A stretch of DNA of 22,229 nt from a virus, in IMG/VR virus record IMGVR_UViG_3300025896_000203, positions 1 through 22,229 of that record; one strand, written 5' to 3'. The first letter of the stretch is position 1, and every line of letters starts with the position of its first letter. Positions 5,356 through 13,642 of the stretch are shown here, piece by piece. The notes under the pieces were generated by a model. It made no database searches. It had not been told where the DNA came from and saw only the letters and a list, made by a program, of their open reading frames with translations. The translations under genes and the position numbers were made by a program.

Positions 5356-7506
5356 TTAATAGCTGATGCCTTGGCGGTCGTAATTGGCCCGCTGAATGGC
5401 AGTCGTCTCGAATTTGGAGTTATTGTCGGACCCCGCCGCCGTGCCGCGTGAACCCGGTTCGGCGCGGTATCGATAGTCGCGTCCGATCTGCGTGCCGGTC
5501 TTGTCGAACCGATACCCGCCCGATGTGTAGGCCGCTGGCAGGAGGCTGGAGCCGTTGTGCTGGAACCCTTGCTGCCCGAACATTGAGAGCGTCGGGTTGA
5601 GGCTGTAGCCACCTGCGGACGGCATAGGCAGTTGCGTGGGCATGCCGACAGCCTGGACGATGGGCTGCGGGGCAATCTTGGGCTGCACCACCGGCACCGT
5701 GTACGCCTGTTGGATGTACTGCGGCGGGGGAGGAGCTTTGGCGGTGTTGGGTGCAACAGGGAACGTTCCCGGCCCACCCGTTGGCATAAAGGGGGAATAC
5801 GGGACATTCTTGGCCGATCCGAGCATGCCAGCCCCGGCCATCACGTTCGCCTTCTGCGCGTTCATATAGTCGAGGTAGGCGGGGTTTACGATCTGGCGAT
5901 ACTGCGTGACCGGAGCGGCTTGGGTTACTGAAACCGGCGCGGCTGCTGGTCGGGGTGCTGTGCCCGTCATGCCGCCGAAGCCGGTGAGAGGGTTTACGGG
6001 GGTCTTGGGGGCCACTGCGGCGGGCGCTGCACTAGCCCGGCCAAGCATCCCTTGCTGGAATGTGGGGGTCGCGGTGCGGGGAGCGGGCTGTACAGTTGCG
6101 GGCTGCGAAGCAGGCTTGTTGCCACCACCGAATAGGTTGGTCAGGAATGAGCCAGCCTGATTGGTCAGTTCTTTAGCCTTGGCACCGACATCAGCGACAA
6201 CCGCGCCCCCGACCTGCGCCGCATCGGCCTTGGCCGTCTGGACCGCACTCTGCCAGCCCTTGTCCACCAAGCCGCCGACGATGCTATTATCGCCCGCTTG
6301 ATCTATGAGGCCCGCGTCGATCTTTTGCGTCTTGCCCTTGCCATCCGGGCCGATGACGACTTTCACAACGTCCCCGGCAACCTTGTGCAGGCTCCCGACC
6401 TCGAAAGGCTTGCCGTTGATGGTTGTCATTTGCTTTGCGGCAGCGGGCTTGGCGGCAGGCTGTGAGGCGGGGCGCGCATTGCGCGGCATCGGTACGGGCG
6501 CTGTTTCCGCGACTGAGGTTGGTGTTGCGGGGCGGGGGCGCGGCAATGGAACAGCAGGATCAGCGCCGGGCATTGCGCCACCGCCGAACGTGCCCGGTCC
6601 GCCTACCGGCATTGTGGGAGAATACGGGACGGGGTTCGGCTTCGATACCATCCACGGCGGCATGTTCGGCAGCGTGTAGGGCGCGAACGATCCGCCACGG
6701 TTCATGGTGTCATTTGCGAGGCCAGTTTCCGCGATAGGCTGGTTACCGAACAGCGAGCGGCGGGCGTCGGTGTATGCGCTGCTCGGGATCGGCTGGTTGC
6801 TGGTGCCGTTGATGTTCGGCGTGACCGACATATCAGCGGGCACTGACTTGCCTAGTGCATATCCACCGGCTGAGATGCCACGCGGGGACGGGGAGCCACC
6901 CAGAGGCTGCATTGGCAGGTAGCTGTAGTCTGCACTTCGGGCGCTTTGCTGCGCTTTGACAATGGCGGGTTTCTGAGACGGATAGGGAGCGCCTTCCGGC
7001 CCCAACCGCACCGTGCTGCGTACCGGAGTTAGCCCCTTGACCGTACCGTGAAAATGCGTGCTGTCCCCGTAGCCAAGTTTTGGACCGTCAAGCGCGTTGA
7101 TCCACCCGAGGTTCTTTTTGTCCGAGTATCCAGGGTTAGCGTAGTTCAGCCCACCATTGACGCTATCCGGGGCACCCATTGCCCGTTCCTGTACCCAACT
7201 GGATACGATGTTCCGCATATAGGGGGGGACAACGCTATCCGGCACGGAATCGACGCTGCCGTAAACCGTATACTTCTTGTTTTTTGGCCCGTTGATCGCA
7301 GAAAATTGATTTTTTGCGTTCGCAACACTCGCGATGCTGTCGCCCCACTTACCGGATGCGACCCGGTTTAGTACCGTGTCTACAACGCCCTTGACCTGAG
7401 CGGCATAATCCTCGGGATGTGTCCAAGCCAAGCGGTGGTCAACTTCAGTCGCGACAAGGCGCTCAAGCTGATCCAGGCTCTTGCTATCGAGATTGACAGG
7501 GGCCAT
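5356..7506 (-). CDS. Large virion-associated protein with SleB-like cell-wall hydrolase domain
   Basis: The N-terminal 155 residues resemble the cell-wall hydrolase SleB family (Hydrolase_2): LERLVATEVDH (candidate catalytic Glu21), VVDTVLNRV (41-49), NQFSAING (66-73) and a THFHG end (150-154). The rest of the 716 aa is a long Pro/Gly/Ala/Gln-rich, probably disordered tail with internal repeats, for example VPYSPxMPxGGPGTF near residues 290 and 565. It follows the ejection-protein genes, so I infer a structural protein that opens peptidoglycan during DNA entry. The start ATG 7506 has AAGG eight bases upstream and lies 26 bp from the divergent + strand gene. Confidence 0.75.
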   Translation of the reverse strand: MAPVNLDSKSLDQLERLVATEVDHRLAWTHPEDYAAQVKGVVDTVLNRVASGKWGDSIASVANAKNQFSAINGPKNKKYTVYGSVDSVPDSVVPPYMRNIVSSWVQERAMGAPDSVNGGLNYANPGYSDKKNLGWINALDGPKLGYGDSTHFHGTVKGLTPVRSTVRLGPEGAPYPSQKPAIVKAQQSARSADYSYLPMQPLGGSPSPRGISAGGYALGKSVPADMSVTPNINGTSNQPIPSSAYTDARRSLFGNQPIAETGLANDTMNRGGSFAPYTLPNMPPWMVSKPNPVPYSPTMPVGGPGTFGGGAMPGADPAVPLPRPRPATPTSVAETAPVPMPRNARPASQPAAKPAAAKQMTTINGKPFEVGSLHKVAGDVVKVVIGPDGKGKTQKIDAGLIDQAGDNSIVGGLVDKGWQSAVQTAKADAAQVGGAVVADVGAKAKELTNQAGSFLTNLFGGGNKPASQPATVQPAPRTATPTFQQGMLGRASAAPAAVAPKTPVNPLTGFGGMTGTAPRPAAAPVSVTQAAPVTQYRQIVNPAYLDYMNAQKANVMAGAGMLGSAKNVPYSPFMPTGGPGTFPVAPNTAKAPPPPQYIQQAYTVPVVQPKIAPQPIVQAVGMPTQLPMPSAGGYSLNPTLSMFGQQGFQHNGSSLLPAAYTSGGYRFDKTGTQIGRDYRYRAEPGSRGTAAGSDNNSKFETTAIQRANYDRQGISY

Positions 7507-7532
7507 GTAAGGTGCCTTGCTTGGAGGGAAGT

Positions 7533-7877
7533 ATGCTTAAGATCACGATTGCTTTGCTCGCCTTGATGGCGAACCCCGCAATGGCTTGCGAATTGGTTTC
7601 TCGCGATGGCACAAAACTCGAGATCCCAGACCCGATGACGGTTGTTTTCATCGATGCGGACGGCACGAAAACATCGTGCGGGACGTTTGGCGTGGGCACC
7701 GGCATTGAGGCCCGTGGGCTTAGCTGCGGCGAATCCGCTACAGGCGTTATGTTCAGTTCGCCAACGACACTTGACGGCCCGGAGGATGGCCCCAGCTTCG
7801 TTGTGGCGATGAACACGGTTTTCTTTGAGAAGTGTGCCCCAGATGAAACCCCCACAGACTTGGGGCTAGGGAACTAG
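7533..7877 (+). CDS. Secreted four-cysteine protein (moron candidate)
   Basis: ATG 7533 has GGAGGG directly upstream and gives a 114-aa protein with a typical signal peptide (MLKITIALLALMANPAMA), probably cut before CELVS. The mature part has four cysteines (after the signal, then in TSCGTF, LSCGES, EKCAPD), fitting two disulphide bonds and a periplasmic or exported location. The Ala at -3 makes a lipobox less likely but not impossible. It is on the opposite strand to the late genes and adjoins a membrane-protein gene. Gene orientation and export suggest a lysogenic-conversion or superinfection-exclusion gene, but no family is recognised. Confidence 0.7.
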   Translation: MLKITIALLALMANPAMACELVSRDGTKLEIPDPMTVVFIDADGTKTSCGTFGVGTGIEARGLSCGESATGVMFSSPTTLDGPEDGPSFVVAMNTVFFEKCAPDETPTDLGLGN

Positions 7878-8165
7878 ATGCCGAAACAGATCGACCTGCC
7901 ATCGCATGAGTACCGCTTGCGTGGCAGTCGTCGTCTCAAGGTAATGTCGAGCCGACCATTCCGCTGGCTAGCGACATTGGCAGGCATATGGGCAGGAGGG
8001 TTCTGGTATACCTTTACCCACTGGATCTACTTCGCGGCGGGCTGGATTGTTCTAGTGTGCGCCCTGCTCCCCGGCGTCATCCTGTTCTTCACATGGATAG
8101 CTTTGGGAGGAGAGGATTCCACGGAGCCTGCTGAACCGCCCGATTCGACGCACCGGAACCAATAG
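7878..8165 (+). CDS. Two-TM membrane protein paired with the secreted protein
   Basis: The ATG immediately follows the previous TAG. The 95-aa product has a basic N-terminus (residues about 10-28), two hydrophobic helices (about 29-50, RWLATLAGIWAGGFWYTFTHW; about 52-75, IVLVCALLPGVILFFTWIAL in part) and a Glu/Pro-rich acidic tail. It is probably an inner-membrane protein with a cytoplasmic N-terminus. It is co-transcribed with the secreted protein and may work with it. Its last 77 bp overlap tail-to-tail with the 3' end of the ejection-protein gene on the other strand. Confidence 0.65.
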   Translation: MPKQIDLPSHEYRLRGSRRLKVMSSRPFRWLATLAGIWAGGFWYTFTHWIYFAAGWIVLVCALLPGVILFFTWIALGGEDSTEPAEPPDSTHRNQ

Positions 8166-9759
8166 CCCTTGCGCCAATGTTTGCGCCTGAAGCTGCCATC
8201 GAGGGGGGCTTCATGGACCTGGCGATTTCAGCGAGAATGGTCGGATCAAGGGTTGCAGCTGTTGAGGTCAAAGCCTCGGCCATCTTTGAATTGACCTTCG
8301 GCTGCTTCACGCCGCTCAGGACAACGCGGGCCTTGTTGAAGGCGCTTAGGATGATGCCTGTAAGCCCGACGCTTCCGAGCCTTGCCGTTTCCGGCGCGAC
8401 TTCACCCATTGCAGCCGCGCGCCTCGCCGTCTCGGAATTTCCAACAACGGCGTTGGTCGTCTTGCCGTAGGTCAGTTCGCGGTCGATACGCTTCAGCAGG
8501 TCGTCCGCTACGTCATCGCCAAGGATGATGCGGAGTTTCTGTTCGTTCCAGCCCTTGCGGAACATGTTGCGGAGAGCGGCGGGGTCATTGACCGCGTTGC
8601 CCATCTGGCTCTCGACCCACGCCTGCGCACCTGGCAGGAACGCAAGCCGCTCGCTTGGCGTCATTTCGGTAAGTGAGCGCTGAAGCTGTGCGGGGGTGGT
8701 ATCCTTGCCAAAGGCATTGAACCCTTCATCCATAGCATCGAGAACTGCGGCGGGACCGGCGAACGCCTCACGCGCCTTCTTATAGTCGGGGACCACCTTG
8801 TCGGCCTCCGCCTTTAGAATATTGGCGAGGTCACGCGCTTGCCGGGCTTCATTATTGTTGCCCTTTCGCGCGGCGCTCTGAGCAATATCGTCAAGCGCTC
8901 GCTTTGCGTAGTCCACGATGCCAACAGTCAGCCCGTCAACCTGCACACCATCGTTAGCGGCCATCTTGGCAGCATCGCGGAAAGCCTGCTTACCCATTGG
9001 GGTCTGCAACACGAATTTGAAGTTGCCCTCAACCGGCAACTGGATATCCCGCACAGCATCATAGAGCGGCTTTGCCGCCTGCGACTGTGCCGTCAAAACC
9101 TGCTGCTTGAGAAGGTCGAGATCCGGTCCTGTGCCGATTGTTGCGGCAACGTCACCAGCCACACGCCCGCTCTTTGCAGCAGCGCCCGCCCGCGTCTCTA
9201 CGGCCCCACGGATGATCCGCTGTCCTGCCCCAGGAAGGCCCGCCAATGCCCCGGCTTGCGCCTGTAGGTTCGGCCCAAGGTCCATTAGCATCGCATCCGG
9301 CCCAAGCGTTCCAAGCTCAGCGCCGATGCGCGCGGGATTGATTGCGTCGTCTTTCAGCGCCCGGCCAAGGTTCTTGGCATATTTCGGGATCGGCGCACGA
9401 ATGCGGCCCATCCCGAGCGCGCCGGGGCCAAACGTGGTGGCGAAGCCAAGCCCGCGCGCAATGCCTTCATCCGACATGGGATCGACTTTGCCCGCATAGA
9501 CATCGCCGGGGAGCATGAAAGCATCAATCGCACCCTGCACAATGCCCGGCATGGCGAGGCGGCTTTCCCCGGTCGTCTTGTTGACCTCTCGGGGGAGCAG
9601 AATGTTGCGTTCCCAATTTGCGCTGTCGGCAGCGCCCGCGCCGTTCAAAATGGCCAAGGTAGCAGGGTCCGTGACCTTGACCGGGCCACCTGCAGCCGGG
9701 GCTGGCGCGCTGCCGTTAAGTTGAGCAAGCAGGGCGGGGTCTGTGACTTTTGTTGCCAT
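8089..9759 (-). CDS. Large internal virion (DNA ejection) protein
   Basis: This 556-aa, largely helical, Ala-rich protein begins with two copies of a short motif, KVTDPALLAQLNG (residues 4-16) and KVTDPATLAILNG (28-40), of a kind I associate with large phage internal virion proteins. It is the last and largest of three consecutive genes in the slot taken in P22 by ejection proteins gp7, gp20 and gp16 (gp16 is about 609 aa). Such proteins leave the capsid with the DNA to form a trans-envelope channel. The start directly abuts the upstream stop. Its 3' end overlaps the convergent moron gene by 77 bp. The role is inferred from architecture and gene order. Confidence 0.6.
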   Translation of the reverse strand: MATKVTDPALLAQLNGSAPAPAAGGPVKVTDPATLAILNGAGAADSANWERNILLPREVNKTTGESRLAMPGIVQGAIDAFMLPGDVYAGKVDPMSDEGIARGLGFATTFGPGALGMGRIRAPIPKYAKNLGRALKDDAINPARIGAELGTLGPDAMLMDLGPNLQAQAGALAGLPGAGQRIIRGAVETRAGAAAKSGRVAGDVAATIGTGPDLDLLKQQVLTAQSQAAKPLYDAVRDIQLPVEGNFKFVLQTPMGKQAFRDAAKMAANDGVQVDGLTVGIVDYAKRALDDIAQSAARKGNNNEARQARDLANILKAEADKVVPDYKKAREAFAGPAAVLDAMDEGFNAFGKDTTPAQLQRSLTEMTPSERLAFLPGAQAWVESQMGNAVNDPAALRNMFRKGWNEQKLRIILGDDVADDLLKRIDRELTYGKTTNAVVGNSETARRAAAMGEVAPETARLGSVGLTGIILSAFNKARVVLSGVKQPKVNSKMAEALTSTAATLDPTILAEIARSMKPPSMAASGANIGARAIGSGASNRAVQQAPWNPLLPKLSM

Positions 9760-10761
9760 TTACTGCTCGTACCAATCGCCATTTGCATCCTGAACGAAGG
9801 TCTTGCCCCCGATGGTCTTGGTCTTGGGAGCCCCGAACGTCAGCGGGGCGTATGTCTCCGGGGCGGTCACGATGCCGGAAGGGTCAACACCCCAAGTCTT
9901 CGCCCGTCCACCGTACTGCTCATTTGCCTGCGTAAGGTTCTGCTGCGCCTCCTGATAGAGGCCGTCACCCGCCTGCACGAACTGTTGCCGCTGTTCAGGG
10001 GTAAGCCGTTCACCATTCAGCAGCTTGTTGTAGAGGTTGCTGATCTGGCTGGGGATGCCGCCAGTCTGCTCTGCCGTGGCAAATTCGCCTTCACGGACAA
10101 CGGAGGTCGGGTCTAGCATCTTCATATAGGCGAAGATCATGCTCACATCGCCAGCGCCATTGTTTAGCTGCGATGCCGAGCGGAGCTTTTCGTAACCGTT
10201 TCGCACCATCTGATAGGACTTAACCGGCTCTGCCGCCTGGTATTCCTTCCACAGTGCATCGGCGCGGTCGAATGCTTCTTTGCCACCCGGAACGGGGACA
10301 TGGGTTTTCCCATCCGGCCCGAGCATCATGCCCGGCTGCATTTCCGGCTGTGCGGTCGGGCCTTGAGCAATGGGGTTTCCCGATGCGTCATAGCGGATCT
10401 GGCCCTCTCCGAGGGTAAAGCCGTCACCACCCTGCGGCTTCTGCTTCTGCTCTTCTGCCGCGAGTGCGAGTTTGATCCCCATATCGCCGGGAAGGCCCAC
10501 ATACTGCGGGTAGTTATTTTGCATCCACAGATCGGTTGCGGTCTGCTGCTTTTCCTGTTCGGCTGCGGCCTTGCGCTGAAGTGCAGCCGTGGCATCGAGC
10601 GGTGCGGCCTGTGCGGCATACTGTGCGGCGTTGGAGAGGCCCGCGCCAAAGTCTGGTCCTGCGGCAAAACCTGCACCAACGGCACCGATCTTGTTCTGAT
10701 TTTCAGTGACCCACTGCGCGAAAGGGTTCTTTTCACCCAGAAGCATAGATGCGAAGCCCAT
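9760..10761 (-). CDS. Internal virion (DNA ejection) protein
   Basis: ATG 10761 is chosen because GGAGG lies eight bases upstream; an in-frame TTG at 10776 would include that Shine-Dalgarno sequence. The protein (333 aa) has an Ala/Gln-rich helical N-terminal half (about 30-90) and a central domain with FAYMKMLDPTSVVREGEFATA, a motif seen in many phage virion or injection proteins. The C-terminus ends in VQDANGDWYEQ. It lies in the P22 gp20-like slot. A role in DNA ejection is inferred; no enzymatic motif is seen. Confidence 0.6.
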   Translation of the reverse strand: MGFASMLLGEKNPFAQWVTENQNKIGAVGAGFAAGPDFGAGLSNAAQYAAQAAPLDATAALQRKAAAEQEKQQTATDLWMQNNYPQYVGLPGDMGIKLALAAEEQKQKPQGGDGFTLGEGQIRYDASGNPIAQGPTAQPEMQPGMMLGPDGKTHVPVPGGKEAFDRADALWKEYQAAEPVKSYQMVRNGYEKLRSASQLNNGAGDVSMIFAYMKMLDPTSVVREGEFATAEQTGGIPSQISNLYNKLLNGERLTPEQRQQFVQAGDGLYQEAQQNLTQANEQYGGRAKTWGVDPSGIVTAPETYAPLTFGAPKTKTIGGKTFVQDANGDWYEQ

Positions 10762-10792
10762 TATACGTGCCTCCAAGATGTGCCAGCGACGC

Positions 10793-11422
10793 TCATATGA
10801 ACTGCCCGGCCAAAGAAAGTGCCGACATCCACCAGGGGGTCTCAGCCTTCATCCCCGCCGTGCCCTGCGATGAATTGTTCGCCTGCAAAAGCTGGAGGAA
10901 GCGATTGAAGTCCGCGTTATTGGCCGTGTCCTGCACCTGACCCGCCGTAAGCTGTGTCAGCCCCGGCTGTGTCGATGCGGTCTGCAACGCCGGGAGCATC
11001 CCCGCCGCCTGCGCCTGCCGGTCAAGCCCGCTGTTGTACTGCGCCATGTCCAGCCCGCCGAGCTTGTTGGTCAACTGGTCGGTGAGGTCGGCCACCTGCA
11101 CATTCGAGCCATAGCGCCCGGAAGCCCCGATGGAGGAGTTTACATCGCCCATGACATCGGAGCGGATGCCGTTGCGCACCGCCTGATAGCCTGGAGCGTT
11201 GACGCCGATGTTATTGCCCGCAGCCGTGTTGGCGTAGGACTTGATCGCGCCTTGGATGCCCGCGTTGTAATCGGGGTTATTGGCCGCGCCCATCAGGCTC
11301 GCAATGCCGCCTGTGGTGCCTGCGCTCGGTGCCGGGGCCTTGCCCTTCACATAGCTCTGAAGCTGCGTGCCGAGTGCGCTGCCGGTCTTTTTAGCGTCGT
11401 AACCGCCTGAACCACCGCTCAT
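10793..11422 (-). CDS. Putative ejection or internal virion protein, Gly/Ala/Gln-rich
   Basis: The start at ATG 11422 overlaps the upstream stop as ATGA and has AAAGG seven bases before it; an in-frame upstream start at 11464 is less likely. The 209-aa protein is rich in Gly, Ala, Gln, Asn and Ser, with a central helical region (TDQLTNKLGGLDMAQYNSGL) and a Trp-rich C-terminal end (TPWWMSALSLAGQFI) that may associate with membrane. Its size and place correspond to P22 gp7 (about 229 aa), the first ejection gene. The assignment rests on position, not a recognised domain. Confidence 0.5.
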   Translation of the reverse strand: MSGGSGGYDAKKTGSALGTQLQSYVKGKAPAPSAGTTGGIASLMGAANNPDYNAGIQGAIKSYANTAAGNNIGVNAPGYQAVRNGIRSDVMGDVNSSIGASGRYGSNVQVADLTDQLTNKLGGLDMAQYNSGLDRQAQAAGMLPALQTASTQPGLTQLTAGQVQDTANNADFNRFLQLLQANNSSQGTAGMKAETPWWMSALSLAGQFI

Positions 11423-11838
11423 GTCAAAGCCTTTCTGAACCGCCACCGGCCATCGTCGCCGCATGTCGCCTGATAGTCGTGAAACACGCGCCGCCAGCCC
11501 TTCCGGCCTTCAAAGCGCACTTCCGAGCACTTCGATTTCAGCGCAACTAATTCGATGATTTCCATCATTGCCCGCATGTCGTCGGGGCCATTGCCCAACC
11601 CGCCCGCGTAGACGATCACCAGCGCCCGTTTTAGGGTTCCGGCAAAGCGCTGCACCTCCGTAGCGAGGAACCCGTCAGACGGGCCGCTACAGCGCCAGAA
11701 TTGCATTTGCCCACTGATCGCCATGCCGAGCATGTCGAGCCAGTTGGCCTTGGGGTCGCGCTTGATGGCCTGTTTTAGTCCACGACTGATTTCGCCCCAC
11801 TCGTGCAGGACGCGGGACGGTGGCAGGGGTTGGAGCAT
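11419..11838 (-). CDS. Small conserved-type phage head or ejection accessory protein
   Basis: This protein of about 139 aa has an N-terminal helix (HEWGEISRGLKQAI), a hydrophobic core segment (LKRALVIVYAGG) and a C-terminal CSEVRFEGRKGWRRVFHDY. The last segment recalls small GNAT-like virion-associated proteins of podoviruses (the R-x-G-W end of an acetyltransferase-type fold), but an acetyl-CoA site is not evident. It lies where P22 has gp14. ATG 11838 (TGATG overlap) or GTG 11841 may be the start; both leave the product essentially unchanged. Confidence 0.5.
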   Translation of the reverse strand: MLQPLPPSRVLHEWGEISRGLKQAIKRDPKANWLDMLGMAISGQMQFWRCSGPSDGFLATEVQRFAGTLKRALVIVYAGGLGNGPDDMRAMMEIIELVALKSKCSEVRFEGRKGWRRVFHDYQATCGDDGRWRFRKALT

Positions 11839-12191
11839 CACCTTGCTTGCGCGAACACTGGCTGTGTATAGAACGCCGTCACATGCACCTGATTGGCCGC
11901 GCTTGCCGTTGCCCGCAACGACTCCCCCGGCTCAAGCAGGATCGGGTTGCTGTCGATCGACGGCGTATTTGCCACCATCGCCAGCGTGCCCCGGATTTTG
12001 TACGCCGTAGAGCCATCGTAAATGTCGAGAATAACCGTGGGCGTGCCCGCCGCGACTTCGGCCAAGCGCACATACTCAACCCGCAGCGGGCCGGTCGTCG
12101 TCGTCGCGCTGATAATCGTTGTGGCGCTTGTCCCACTGAGGATCACATGGGCAAAGAGTTCGCGCCCGTTCTGGCTTTGGAAAACGGTCAT
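11838..12191 (-). CDS. Small beta-rich virion protein
   Basis: This 117-aa protein has alternating Thr/Val/Ile segments (HVILSGTSATTIISATTTTG, PTVILDIYDGSTAYKIRG) typical of a compact beta-barrel or sandwich. It overlaps the gp10-like gene before it (ATGA at 12188-12191) and the next gene after it, so it belongs to the connector and tail assembly cluster. A role as a tail accessory or stabilising subunit is plausible; no family is recognised. Confidence 0.5.
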   Translation of the reverse strand: MTVFQSQNGRELFAHVILSGTSATTIISATTTTGPLRVEYVRLAEVAAGTPTVILDIYDGSTAYKIRGTLAMVANTPSIDSNPILLEPGESLRATASAANQVHVTAFYTQPVFAQAR

Positions 12192-13642
12192 CGCCGCCCT
12201 CCCGGAACCGCATTCGGAAAGTCAATGCCGCGCACAAAGGTCCACGATTCACCCGCCGCGATGCTCATCCGCGCCGACTTGCACTTGCCGCGCGACCGCG
12301 CCTGACACCAGCCAGATGCATTCTTGGCATACGCCGTGCCCCATGCCACCGTGTCGGACAGGGCTTTGCGCGTTCCGATGGCCACCGTGACATTGGCAGA
12401 GTCAGTTACCGGCGTAACCCGTGTCACCACATCGTCGGTTTCGCTCATCAGCGTTGACGTATCGAGCGTGGCGGCAAGATTGGCACCGCCGAAGAACCCC
12501 GGCTTATAGCTGGCGTCGATCCCGAGCAACGCTTCGTCACCACCGACCCAGAACCGGCTATCAGGGCCATAGGGGGCCGTGTCCACCGTACCGATCGCAC
12601 TGGCATTGTCCGCCGTGTATCCCGGTAATGCCGACTGAAACAGTCCGCTGGTCTGCGTTGCTACGGTGACAAATTCACCGCTGTTGAGGTTCAGCGTGAT
12701 CAGCTTTTCAAAGATGGTGGTCGAATTGTTGGCCTTCTCCTGATAGCGCCACACAATGCGCTTATAGGTTGGGTCGTAGACGCCCTGAATGGTCGAAAGA
12801 TCACCCACAAGGCTTTCGATAAAGGTCCGGCTGACCTTGTTCTCACCGATGTTTACCACGCCTTCCGGGCTTGCCCGCTTGAAACCGTCCGTATCGATGA
12901 AATACCCCGCACCGTTCACAAAGACCGCATTCCAGGGGTTAACCGATCCAACCCCATCCGCTAGCTTGTTGCGGGCAAAGATGCGTCGATCCCCGGTTCG
13001 CGTCAGCAAGTGCACTGCCTTGCGTTGCAGGACGAGTGCATAGCCTTGGGAGAGTTCACCCCCGGCCATCAGTTCCTCGCCGTCTGCAAAGGGCTGATAG
13101 CCCGCGCCAGCGGTTGTCCAATTGGTATAGCCACCCGGGGCCGAATAGCGCATCAGGCGGGAATCGCCGTCGCTGTAAAGGCCAGCCACCGTCTCGAACA
13201 GGTTGAAGATGTACCGGAACTTCGGGGCACCCGACACCGCCGCCACACCGGCAGGGGTTTCGAGGTCATAATCCAGCAGCCCATCGGCTGTGTTGGTCAT
13301 CAGCAGCTTGTTGCCGTACTGGACGAAAGACCAGTTATCGGTTGAGGGGCACGCCTTGCCGGTCGTGATCGATGTCCACGTAAAGTCGTTGGCCATTTCC
13401 TGCACGGTTGCCGCCGTGCCGACGAACATCTTCTTGGTGCCCGACTGGAGCACCGCCTTGATCCCGCCCTGCGGCCTTGCCGGAAGCGCACCGGCCGCAG
13501 AGGTGACGGAAAGGCTGGGCTGCGGGCTGTAGGCTAGGCCCGCCTCGTCGCCCTTGATGATCACATTCATCACGTAGGCAGATACGCCGGAATTGGACGC
13601 AGCCATATCCGGGCGGTAGGGTCCAACGGGCAACAGGGTCAC
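12188..13642 (-). CDS. P22 gp10-like tail accessory (head-closure) protein
   Basis: This 484-aa, beta-rich protein has repeating Trp/Gly/Asp blade-like segments (TDNWSFVQYGNKLLMTNTADG, DSRLMRYSAPGGYTNW, DPTYKRIVWRYQ in broken form), consistent with a propeller-like fold. P22 gp10 is about 472 aa and binds below the adaptor to close the head. Here the gene likewise directly follows the adaptor gene and precedes the ejection genes. The GTG start at 13642 overlaps the adaptor stop (GTGA). Identification is by length, fold impression and order, not by a single diagnostic motif. Confidence 0.6.
   Translation of the reverse strand: MTLLPVGPYRPDMAASNSGVSAYVMNVIIKGDEAGLAYSPQPSLSVTSAAGALPARPQGGIKAVLQSGTKKMFVGTAATVQEMANDFTWTSITTGKACPSTDNWSFVQYGNKLLMTNTADGLLDYDLETPAGVAAVSGAPKFRYIFNLFETVAGLYSDGDSRLMRYSAPGGYTNWTTAGAGYQPFADGEELMAGGELSQGYALVLQRKAVHLLTRTGDRRIFARNKLADGVGSVNPWNAVFVNGAGYFIDTDGFKRASPEGVVNIGENKVSRTFIESLVGDLSTIQGVYDPTYKRIVWRYQEKANNSTTIFEKLITLNLNSGEFVTVATQTSGLFQSALPGYTADNASAIGTVDTAPYGPDSRFWVGGDEALLGIDASYKPGFFGGANLAATLDTSTLMSETDDVVTRVTPVTDSANVTVAIGTRKALSDTVAWGTAYAKNASGWCQARSRGKCKSARMSIAAGESWTFVRGIDFPNAVPGGRR

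Noticed and set aside
5112-5807. 231-aa Arg/Ser/Pro-rich ORF on the minus strand
   Set aside because: Out-of-frame reading of the fibre and virion hydrolase genes; its composition is typical of a shadow frame.
7493-7498. Perfect TTGACA as -35 box for the + strand moron
   Set aside because: There is no acceptable -10 box 16-18 bp away (CTTGCT at 17), and the implied start would fall on or after the ribosome site.
7484-7855. 123-aa ORF on the minus strand opposite the secreted-protein gene
   Set aside because: The + strand frame has a strong ribosome site, a clear signal peptide and paired cysteines, so the antisense frame is the shadow even though its strand matches the late genes.
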